From Paenibacillus brevis (GTDB lineage Bacteria; Bacillota; Bacilli; Paenibacillales; Paenibacillaceae): a stretch of 64,000 nucleotides of DNA. Within the stretch, counting starts at the first letter, position 1; each line of letters starts with the position of its first letter. The notes under the pieces were generated by a model. It was not told the DNA's origin. It did no database searches and saw only the letters and a list, made by a program, of their open reading frames with translations. The stretch is taken from positions 186,001 through 250,000 of the forward strand of contig NZ_JAHLQJ010000003.1 of the NCBI RefSeq assembly GCF_018919145.1, read 5' to 3'. Shown in pieces: positions 17,770-26,100 of the stretch. The translations under genes were made by a program, and so were the position numbers.

Positions 17770-18162
17770 CTAAGATTTGATTATTGCAAGAATCATCTGA
17801 TTTGCATTGTGGGCCTTGGTTGAGGCATCTTTTACTTGATACGAGGCATTAACTTTAATTTGGATATCTTCTGAATGGTTGCGAATCAGTAGCCATTGAG
17901 AAACGTCCAGCACTGCTTCAACGAATTCTGTTATTAGTTGTTCAAGCAGCTTGTCTTCGGAGGACCAGAAGGAGGCGGCAGTCTCCAAATCTATTTCGAC
18001 TTGTAAGAAATCAGAGTCTTCAAAAACACAACATTCCCAAGACAGAAGATTGGCAATCTTGTTCCGTAGTGCTTGATAAGAGGGAGAAAATGAAGGAACT
18101 GCTAAAGGGATGGTAACTAAAGCTTCGTCTCCGGTTTTGCTTCGATTTTGTAATTGTTCATG
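17770..18162 (-). pseudogene. Start-less ORF remnant of unknown function
   Basis: The frame is open for 130 codons from just after an in-frame TAG at 18163-18165 to the stop at 17770, but contains no ATG or GTG; the first usable start is a TTG at 17988, which would leave 72 aa. The residues upstream of that TTG still look protein-like (TIPLAVPSFSPSYQALRNK), so the simplest reading is a gene that lost its 5' end, perhaps when the toxin-antitoxin pair arrived. I do not recognise the family. A non-standard start cannot be excluded. Confidence 0.4.
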
Positions 18163-18204
18163 CTACAATGGGAGTATACATCTTGATACAGGGTGGTGTC
18201 TTTC

Positions 18205-18402
18205 TTGAGTGTGAATAGGGAGGATTTGAAGGAACTAATTGACGGCATTCATGATCAAGATGCAGAAGAAGTGTATGATTTCATTAAATATTTGCAAATG
18301 AAACGTGAACAAAAGGAACTTAAGGAACTTGAACGTATAAGTGAAACGAGCATGGATTTCTGGAACAATCCGGTGGATGACGAGGTATGGAATGAGGTAT
18401 AG
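18205..18402 (+). CDS. Antitoxin of a MazF/PemK-type pair
   Basis: 65 aa, acidic and helical: VNREDLKELIDGIHDQDAEE then a C-terminal SMDFWNNPVDDEVWNEV. Small proteins with this layout precede PemK/MazF toxins in Firmicutes; the C-terminal Asp/Trp-rich tail is the likely toxin-binding part. The frame is open from a GTG at 18193, but the TTG at 18205 lies 7 nt after GGTGGT and is preferred. TACAAT at 18164-18169 is a possible -10. The gene ends inside the start of the toxin reading frame. Confidence 0.7.
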   Translation: MSVNREDLKELIDGIHDQDAEEVYDFIKYLQMKREQKELKELERISETSMDFWNNPVDDEVWNEV

Positions 18403-18729
18403 GGCGGAGATATTCTACTTATTCCATTTCCTTTTAGTGACTTGTCTTCCGTCAAGAAAAGACCGGTTCTTGTTCTTTCGAACGATTTATATAACCATAC
18501 GAGCCTAGATATTATCGTTGCGGCGATAACTTCGAATATTAGTATGCGTGATTTTTCAGTTTTAATTGCTCCTGATGATTTATCCGAAGGAAGACTGAAA
18601 ACCGAATCCGTTGTCCGAGTTGATAAGATATATACGTTCTCAAAGAAAATCGTGACTAGTCAATTCGGACATTTAGGGAATGACAAAATGAATGAGATCC
18701 GTGCAAGGGTAAACAAATTGCTTACCTAA
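18392..18729 (+). pseudogene. MazF/PemK-family toxin with an N-terminal frameshift
   Basis: The natural start is the ATG at 18392, 7 nt after GAGG and overlapping the antitoxin by 11 bp. In that frame the protein dies quickly (MRYRAEIFYLF...). The conserved toxin sequence GDILLIPFPFSDLSSVKKRP is in another frame from 18406 onward and continues to 18729 (ITSNI, RVDKIYTF). Restoring one G in the AGGGCGG run gives MRYRGGDILL, the usual family start. As written the toxin can only be made from the TTG at 18442, losing the first strand, or by frameshifting. Sequencing error is the alternative. The toxin frame equals the antitoxin frame after its TAG. Confidence 0.65.
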
Positions 18730-18735
18730 CCAAGC

Positions 18736-18782
18736 CTACTACAAGACCCCTGAGCCAATAAGGATCAGGGGTCTTGTAGTAG
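18736..18782 (+). terminator. Long perfect hairpin after the toxin gene
   Basis: CTACTACAAGACCCCTGA and TCAGGGGTCTTGTAGTAG form an 18-bp perfect stem with an 11-nt loop, 7 nt after the toxin stop. There is no U-tract on either side, so it may be a processing or mobile-element structure rather than a classic terminator. Confidence 0.5.
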
Positions 18783-18794
18783 TGAACAGTCCTA

Positions 18795-18996
18795 TTATAT
18801 AAGTTGAACTACAAAACTACATAGAATAGGGCATAAGTGTGGAGTGTGCTGAAGAAGCGTTAGCGTTCGCCTTTGTGAGTGGATTTCTACCTTCAAGTGG
18901 GCTTAGTTCAGTCAGAGAAATCCGGGAACAACAGCGATCGTAAGAACACCTCACACGTTGCCCCCAGCAGCCATATTTTTAGTTCAACTTATATAA
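18795..18996 (+). repeat. Interspersed repeat, copy B, with 17-bp terminal inverted repeats
   Basis: Bounded by TTATATAAGTTGAACTA (18795-18811) and its exact reverse complement (18980-18996), 202 bp in total. Inside is the shared hairpin: left arm GTGTGGAGTGTGCT, GTTCGCC, GTGGATTTCT; right arm AGAAATCCGG, GAACAACAGCGATCG, AGAACACCTCACAC. No ORF. The size and termini are those of a miniature inverted-repeat element (MITE). It fills the gap before the minus-strand ABC transporter and could also end that transcript. Confidence 0.8.
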
Positions 18997-19003
18997 ATCT
19001 TTA

Positions 19004-20782
19004 TTATACAACTTCCATCTTCTGCGCGCTGTACAGTCGGTAGTACAAACCTCGCTTCGCCATCAGCTCGTCATGCGAGCCCGATTCGGCGATGCCTTTG
19101 TCCGATACATACATGATTCGGTCGCAGTTTCTGACTGTAGACAGACGGTGCGCAATGATGAACGAGGTGCGGCCTTTGAGCAGCTCGTTCAGACCTTGCT
19201 GCAACAGGCGTTCTGTCTTGGCATCGATGGACGAGGTCGCTTCGTCCAGGATCAGAATCTTCGGATCGGCAAGCAATGTCCGGGCGAAGGAGATTAACTG
19301 GCGTTGGCCTTGCGACAGCTTGGAGCCGCGTTCATTCACCTCGGTCAAGTAGCCATTCTCGAACTCTTGAATAAATTCGTCCGCACATACGGTCTTAGCG
19401 GCAGCAATAATCTCTTCTTCCGTTGCATCAAGACGTCCGTAGCGGATATTGTCCAGGATCGTTCCCGAGAAAATAAAGCTGTCTTGGAGCATAATGCCCA
19501 TCTGGCCGCGAAGCGACTTCAAGGTAACCTGTGAGATGTCCTGATCATCAATCAGAATCTTTCCGCCGGTCAGATTATAGAAGCGGGAGATCAGATTGAC
19601 AACAGTCGTCTTACCTGCTCCGGTAGGGCCGACAAGGGCAATACTCTCGCCAGGCTTGATATCGAAGTTCAGGTTTTCAAGTACATTAATCCCGGGATCA
19701 TAACCAAAGGTCACATTATCAAAGGTGACTCTGCCTTGTACAGGCGGCAGTTCTTTGGCGTCAGGCACATCGCTGACCGTTACGGGCTCATCCAGGGTTT
19801 CAAATATACGTTCCAGATAGGCGACGGCATTAATGAAGCTGTTGTACAAGTTAGACAGGTTAAGAATAGGCTGCCAGAACCGGAAGGCATAGCTGCTCAT
19901 CGCGAGAATAACCCCAAAGGTAATATCCTGCGGGCTGAGGGCCAGGAGTCCAACCAGATAAAGCAAGGCGGACACGATGGTCGCCAGGTTATCCACCGAG
20001 AATGGAATCAAGGCGTTGTAGCGCAGTGCTCTCATCCACTCTGTACGGAAATTGGTTGCCAGCCGGGTAAAGATGCCTTCATTATGCTGCTCCCGGGAGA
20101 AAATTTGTGTTACCCGGATACCGCTGATGCTCTCCTGCAGATATGCGTTCAGGTTTGAGCTTTTGTTCGATACGGCCTGCCAAGCCCGGCGCTGCTTGTT
20201 CTTGATAAGCAGCATAATGCCGAGGAAGACGGGAAGACCGGCAAGAATGACGAATGAGAGCTTTACGTCTACGGCAAACATAAATGCTGCGATGAAGACC
20301 AGGTTAAGCATTTCAAGAATAAAGTTGATAATCCCGTTCGACAACACATCGGACACCGAGTTAACATAGTTGACTACCCGGATCAGGATTTTACCTTGAG
20401 GACGATCATCATAATATTTGAATGGCAGCTCTTGCAGGTGCTTGAACAGATCCGTCCGAATATCGAAGATAATGTCCTGTCCGACACGGGTCATGATCCG
20501 GGAGCGGATCGTCGCCAGGTACACGCTGACAACAATGGTCGCCAGCATCAATGCAGACCATCCGAACAGCGCTCCTACAGCCTTTGACGGTATGGTGACG
20601 TCGACCACGTGCTGCATGATCAGCGGCGCAGACAGTGCGATTGCCGCGGAAAGAGCGCTTAGAAGAAAGGCGATAATCATCGGTTTTTTCTGCTTTTTAA
20701 TATAGACCATGGCCCGGCCAAAGTGCCGTATATCAAATGGTGACTCCAGATTTTCATCGATGTCGAATTTATTCCGTGCCAT
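19004..20782 (-). CDS. ABC exporter half-transporter (catalytic-site partner)
   Basis: 592 aa: a six-helix membrane domain (about 35-320) and an ATPase domain with Walker A GPTGAGKTT, signature LSQGQRQ, Walker B ILILDEATSSID with the catalytic Glu, and H-loop AHRLST. It overlaps the preceding minus-strand gene by 14 bp, so the two are translated together and almost certainly form a heterodimer of the BmrCD/YfiBC or LmrCD type, exporting drugs or lipids. The signature has Q in place of the first G (LSQGQ); the partner supplies the canonical LSGGQ. The substrate cannot be deduced. Confidence 0.92.
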   Translation of the reverse strand: MARNKFDIDENLESPFDIRHFGRAMVYIKKQKKPMIIAFLLSALSAAIALSAPLIMQHVVDVTIPSKAVGALFGWSALMLATIVVSVYLATIRSRIMTRVGQDIIFDIRTDLFKHLQELPFKYYDDRPQGKILIRVVNYVNSVSDVLSNGIINFILEMLNLVFIAAFMFAVDVKLSFVILAGLPVFLGIMLLIKNKQRRAWQAVSNKSSNLNAYLQESISGIRVTQIFSREQHNEGIFTRLATNFRTEWMRALRYNALIPFSVDNLATIVSALLYLVGLLALSPQDITFGVILAMSSYAFRFWQPILNLSNLYNSFINAVAYLERIFETLDEPVTVSDVPDAKELPPVQGRVTFDNVTFGYDPGINVLENLNFDIKPGESIALVGPTGAGKTTVVNLISRFYNLTGGKILIDDQDISQVTLKSLRGQMGIMLQDSFIFSGTILDNIRYGRLDATEEEIIAAAKTVCADEFIQEFENGYLTEVNERGSKLSQGQRQLISFARTLLADPKILILDEATSSIDAKTERLLQQGLNELLKGRTSFIIAHRLSTVRNCDRIMYVSDKGIAESGSHDELMAKRGLYYRLYSAQKMEVV

Positions 20783-22544
20783 TTCCGGTCACCTGCCTTC
20801 CAATGCCTTCGTTTTGAAGCATGAATACATCATAGTAATATCCGCGCTTAGCCAGCAGCTCCTTATGCGAGCCTTCCTCGACCAGACGTCCGTTGTCCAG
20901 AATCAGAATGCGGTCAGCTTGTGCGGTTGTGGAGACGCGCTGAGCAATAATAATTTTGGTGCAAGAATAATCCAGCTCACGCAGACTATTCTGAATATGC
21001 TCCTCTGTCTCCAGATCGACTGCCGAGGTCGTATCGTCAAGGATCAGAATCGGACGATGAACAGCTAGCGCACGGGCAAGAGCAATCCGCTGCTTCTGTC
21101 CGCCGGACAATCCCACGCCGCGTTCCCCAACAATCGTATCGTAGCCATCAGGCATTTTTAGAATGAAGTCATGAGCGGCCGCAAGACGAGCATTATGAAC
21201 CGTATCCTCTTCGGATAAATCCGGGTTCCCGAATGCGATATTCCCGTCAATGGTATCGGAGAAGAGCAGCACGTCCTGGGTCGCAATCCCGATATTTCCG
21301 CGCAATTCATCGAGCTCCAGCTTGCGGACATCCTTGCCGTCAACCCGCACGCTTCCCTCTGAAACATCGTAAAAGCGAGGGATCAGGTTGATCAACGTGG
21401 TCTTACCCGAACCGGTCGATCCCATAATGGCGATTGTCTCACCCGGATTAATCGTGAAGCTGACATCATGGAGTACCTGGACACCATCATATTTGAAGCT
21501 TACATGATCAAATTGAATGCGGCCTTCATAGCGGCGATTCTCCGTCAGCTTATGCTCATTGACAATATCAGGCTTGGCATAATAGATCTCGATAATTTTG
21601 CTCAAGCTGGCGAAGAACCGTTGGAAGTCATTGATAATAATCCCGATATTACGCATCGGGTTGGAAATCGCCCACACCAAAGAGGAGAAGGCTGCGAATT
21701 CCCCGAAGGTAATCCGACCGTTCATGACGAACAGACCGCCAACGAACAACAGTGTCACGCCAAAGGCCTGAGCAAAGGTTTCCAGATAAGGAAAGTAATC
21801 AAGCCAGACGAGTGCCGCCTTTTTATTCGCTTGGGAGTAGTTGATGTTCTTCTCGGTGAATTTCTCCACTTCATAATCCTCGCGGGCAAAGGCTTTAACC
21901 ACCCGATTTCCCGCAATGTTCTCCTGAGTTGTCGTATTCAACTGCGAGAGTCTTTCCCGCAGGTCTACATACATCGGACGAACCTTTTTGGCGAACAGGA
22001 AGGCTACTACAAAGATAGCAGGCGACAGAATCAGCAGCCACAAGGTTAGTTGAACATCAATCGAAAAGAAATAAATGACGGCCACAAGGAAAATCGTGAG
22101 CGATTCGATGATCGTCTTGATAATCCATGATAAGGAGTGCCGCACCATGTCGAGATCCCCGGTCATCTTTGTCATAAGATCCCCGGTTCGATTGTGATCG
22201 TAATAATGCATGTCCTGACCTTGAATCTTGTTGTACAGATAAATTCTTACATCGTAAAGCATGTTCTGTGAAGCGCGTTCATATTGCATCGTCGTAACAT
22301 AAGCCAACCCTGTTCTTAACAGGGTAAAGCCGATCATAGCCAGACAGAGTGCGATGAGCAAGCCCCGCTTATCTGTCAGGTTCTGAATTGCATTGTCGCC
22401 CGATATAAACGTGTCGACAATTTGTTGGCCTATGTAGGGGTTCGCAATCATTAGAGAGGAGCCCACCACCGAGAGGCAAAGCGCGAGAATATACCGTGCC
22501 CGGTTACCCTCAAGATTTTGCCATAGCCATTTTAGTTCGAACAT
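20769..22544 (-). CDS. ABC exporter half-transporter (degenerate-site partner)
   Basis: 591 aa: membrane domain (about 15-310) plus ATPase domain with Walker A GSTGSGKTT and signature LSGGQKQR. Walker B reads ILILDDTTSAVD, so the catalytic Glu is Asp, and the H-loop His is Gln (IIIAQRVST). These are the classic changes of the degenerate nucleotide site in heterodimeric exporters such as BmrC or TM287. The frame is open from 22601, but the ATG at 22544 has GGGTGATGGA in front and gives the family-typical start (MFELKWLWQN). It is first in the operon. Confidence 0.92.
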   Translation of the reverse strand: MFELKWLWQNLEGNRARYILALCLSVVGSSLMIANPYIGQQIVDTFISGDNAIQNLTDKRGLLIALCLAMIGFTLLRTGLAYVTTMQYERASQNMLYDVRIYLYNKIQGQDMHYYDHNRTGDLMTKMTGDLDMVRHSLSWIIKTIIESLTIFLVAVIYFFSIDVQLTLWLLILSPAIFVVAFLFAKKVRPMYVDLRERLSQLNTTTQENIAGNRVVKAFAREDYEVEKFTEKNINYSQANKKAALVWLDYFPYLETFAQAFGVTLLFVGGLFVMNGRITFGEFAAFSSLVWAISNPMRNIGIIINDFQRFFASLSKIIEIYYAKPDIVNEHKLTENRRYEGRIQFDHVSFKYDGVQVLHDVSFTINPGETIAIMGSTGSGKTTLINLIPRFYDVSEGSVRVDGKDVRKLELDELRGNIGIATQDVLLFSDTIDGNIAFGNPDLSEEDTVHNARLAAAHDFILKMPDGYDTIVGERGVGLSGGQKQRIALARALAVHRPILILDDTTSAVDLETEEHIQNSLRELDYSCTKIIIAQRVSTTAQADRILILDNGRLVEEGSHKELLAKRGYYYDVFMLQNEGIGRQVTGNGTE

Positions 22545-22617
22545 TCCATCACCCGCTTTGGTTTGTTTTGATTCATGTTGAAGAGAAAATTCTGTACCCA
22601 ATCAACAAACTAAAGCG

Positions 22618-22645
22618 ATTATACCACTACCAGAAATGGAGTCTA
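22618..22645 (-). promoter_or_regulatory. Candidate sigma-A promoter of the ABC exporter operon
   Basis: Reading the minus strand, TAGACT (22645-22640), a 16-nt spacer and TATAAT (22623-22618) lie 74 bp before the ATG at 22544. The -35 is weak. Confidence 0.5.
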
Positions 22646-23076
22646 CCCGTTTTTAAATATTTGTTTCAACAAATAACTGAATCGTTTCCGGTATGGAATA
22701 AACTGCTCTTTTCTTCCAGTTTAGTGCGACTAATTCCTATGGGTTTTATCCCTTTAATTTTGAGATAAATCGGGTGGGAATTCTGTTTCTTCCTATATAT
22801 TAAATCCAGAAGCAAGATATAAAAGCCGGGTTACGAGAACTCAAAAAAAACAAGATTTTTGGTGAGGCGCCGCATGGGCTGGTTATAAGGCCTGTCGATT
22901 TCTTCAACTTCAATAGAGGTTTTGTCAAAGGGATTGTCCTTGAAATAAAGAGAAGCTAAACTAATCAGCACAGGAGAGATTCAGGTTTGGAAGGAGGACA
23001 TTTTCTAGCTTGAAGGGTTTAAATCCTTCTACAAATAGTAAGCGTTATCATGCTATCGTTATTCCATTTACGAAAC
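22646..23076 (+). other. Non-coding leader region of the second SLH/GH16 gene
   Basis: No convincing gene. Two things stand out: a strong ribosome-site-like GGAAGGAGGAC at 22989-22999, and a 24-codon TTG-started frame (23010-23084) that follows it at 12 nt and ends inside the shared leader motif. A short hairpin (GAAGG/CCTTC, 23012-23029) overlaps that frame. This could be a leader peptide or an attenuator-like leader. The rest of the stretch is AT-rich without recognised signals. Confidence 0.35.
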
Positions 23077-23093
23077 CGGTTTAGGAATCAACA
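23077..23093 (+). promoter_or_regulatory. 17-nt leader motif, second copy
   Basis: CGGTTTAGGAATCAACA matches 16 of 17 bases with 3124-3140, 28 nt before the start of the second SLH/GH16 gene. Flanks are not conserved apart from the AAGNNGGGGG ribosome site. Confidence 0.5.
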
Positions 23094-23121
23094 GTAATCT
23101 TAAGAAGGGGGAGACAGTCTT

Positions 23122-26100
23122 ATGATGAAATCCGGTAAAACAATGCTAAAACAGTTTACGGCTATTCTGCTTGTCCTCTTGCTGTTTGGAAGCTTGCTGG
23201 CAGATTTCGGCAGACTGGCCGCAGCTCAGGCAGACGGGGTTGGAAATTCGCCGTTTAGCGATGTGGAAGGTCATTGGGCCAGGGAACAGATTGGAAAGTG
23301 GGCTGCACTTGGAATCGCTGAAGGCAGCGAGGGGAAGTTCAGGCCGGGGGATGAGGTGAGCCGTGCCGAACTCGTAAAACTGGTCAATGTTCTATTCGGC
23401 TATAAGACAGACGAAGGGAGTGCAGGAGGAGGCTTTACCGATGTAGAGCGAGGGAAGTGGTATACAAGTCATGTAGCTGCCGCTAAAGAAGCCGGATATA
23501 TGGCGGGCTATCCGGATGGAAGCTTCAAGCCGGGCGGGATGGTTACCCGTCAGGATGCAGCCAAAGTGATCGGAGCCTTGTTTTATTTCAATAATTCGAA
23601 TCCGGTTTCGCTAGAAGGTTTTCAGGATAAAGAACAGGTTGCTTCTTATGCGGCTGACTCGCTGTCCGCGCTAGTTGCTGCTGGAGTTATGAAGGGCTTC
23701 CCGGACGGAACACTTCGTCCTAAGGCGGTGATATCGCGTGCCGAGCTCCTCGTGCTGCTGGATCGTGTGGCCGGAGAGATCATCCATCAACCGGGACAAT
23801 ACTCGGGAGTTACAGCAACTGGAAACATGCTGATTGCTAGCCAAGAGGTTGCGTTGGAGGATTCTTCAATCGACGGGAATTTGTTGATGACGCCAGGAGC
23901 TGACGGTAAAGGAATTTCGCTGGAGGGTGTGACGGTAAGAGGAACGATGTACGTGAACGGAGGCGATTCCGTTCGTGTCAGCAATTCAACGATTGCCGAC
24001 GTAGAGATTGCCCGCCAGCACGGAAAGAGCGTTGAATTTATTGTGGATGGAAGCATGATCGGACAATTAACCCTATCCAGTGATGCGGTAATCGTGTTGA
24101 ATGAGACATCTACGATTGAACAGTTGACCATCCTGGATACGGCTAAATATGTTACTTTAGGCGGTAAAGCCTTAACGCCCGGTACGATCTATCAAGTCAT
24201 TGAAGGCCAGCTAACGGAGAAGGGGAAGACTCCTGCAGTCACAACACCGGTCCCGCAAACTCCTGCAGTATCTGGGGGAAGCGGCAATAACGGCGGTGGC
24301 GGGGGAACCGACAATGGCAACAAGGAGATGTGGAAGCTAGTATGGAGCGATGAGTTCGACAATAGCGGAAGCAATCTGGACAGCAATGGCCTTGACCTCG
24401 ATAAATGGGGTTATCAGGAAGGCACTGGCTCTCAATACGGGCTGGATGGCTGGGGCAATGAAGAACAACAGTATTACACGAGGGATAATATCAAGGTTGA
24501 GGATGGCAAGCTGACGATTACCGCAAGGAAGGAGCAGGTGGAAAATAAGCCTTACACGTCCGGCCGGATCTGGACCTCGCCTACCTACTCGAAAACCTAC
24601 GGGAAATTTGAAGCTAAAATAAAAATGCCGGTGGGCGAAGGGCTCTGGCCTGCTTTCTGGATGATGCCGCAGGATAGTGAATACGGCGTGTGGGCTTCCT
24701 CGGGCGAGATCGATATTATGGAAGCCAGAGGGAGACTGCCTGAGGTTGTTGGCGGGGCGGCTCACTTCGGCAAGGCATGGCCCAACAACAAGTACGTCGG
24801 AGGCGAATATGAATTTCCGGCAGACCAGTCCATCGATAGCGAATATCATATCTACGCTTTGGAATGGGAGCCGGGAGAGCTCCGCTGGTATGTAGATGGC
24901 AAGCTGTATTACAAGCTAAATGAATGGAGCAGTCAGGGCGTAGGCCAGCCTGATAAATATGCATTCCCTGCGCCGTTCGATAAGCCATTTCACATGATCT
25001 TGAACCTGGCGGTCGGAGGAACCTATGACGGAAACCGGATCCCTCCGGAATCGAAGCTTCCCGCTCAAATGGAGGTCGACTATGTTCGGGCCTATGAATT
25101 GGCGGGCAGACCTTACCGAACACCGGTAGAACCCGTGCTGAATAAGGATCCGATTCCGGCAGAAGCGCGGAAGCCGGTGAATGGAAGCTATATTTCCGAT
25201 CCCGACTTTGAACGTGGACTTAACGATATTACAGTGCCAGGACAGGCGCTTGATTCGGACGACTGGAACTTCCTGCATACCCCCGAATTTGGCGGAGCAG
25301 GATCGGCGGCTATTGATTCAATAAACCAGAATCCTTTTGTCAAAATCATGCCAACCAACGGCGGTAACCAAAATTATTCGCTTCAACTCATTCAGTATGT
25401 GCCTCTGGTCAAAGGACGCATCTATAAGCTCAGCTTTGATGCCAAGGCTTCGGCTAACCGCTCGATTGCAGTTAAGCTGGGAGGGGATGCAGATAACGGA
25501 TGGGCAGCCTATTCGGATAATTTCGACACCGTATTAAGTTCAGATGCGGAGCCGCAGCACTTCGAATATCGCTTCCAAATGTCTCATCCCACGGATGTGA
25601 CAGCCCGGCTGGAATTCAATGTGGGGCTGGACACAAATACGGTATGGATCGGCAATGTCAGGCTGGAAGAGGTTGAACAGCTAGTAGAACCGAACGGGAT
25701 CAAGGCGCCTCTCGAAAATGGAAACCACGTGTATAACGGTTCATTTGACTTGGGAACGATGGATCGGATGACGTTCTGGAACTTCCTTGCCGAAGGGGCA
25801 ACTGCTCAGGCAAGTGTTGATCCTCAGGAGCGGACCTTAAACGTGAAGATCGCTAACGGCGGCAACAGTCCGGGACGTATCCGTCTCATACAGAAGGGGA
25901 TCGAGCTGCTTCAAAGCGATGAATATGAGTTGTCCTTCGATGCCCGATCCGATGCGGTGCGCGGAATTAACGTCAAGCTGGCCAGCAAGGATGGCCTGAC
26001 CACATATCACGAAAGCACTATAAGCGTGGGAGTCGCAATGACTACTAAAACGGTAGGGTTTACGATGCCGGAAGGGGTCAGCGATCAAGAGAGTCAATTG

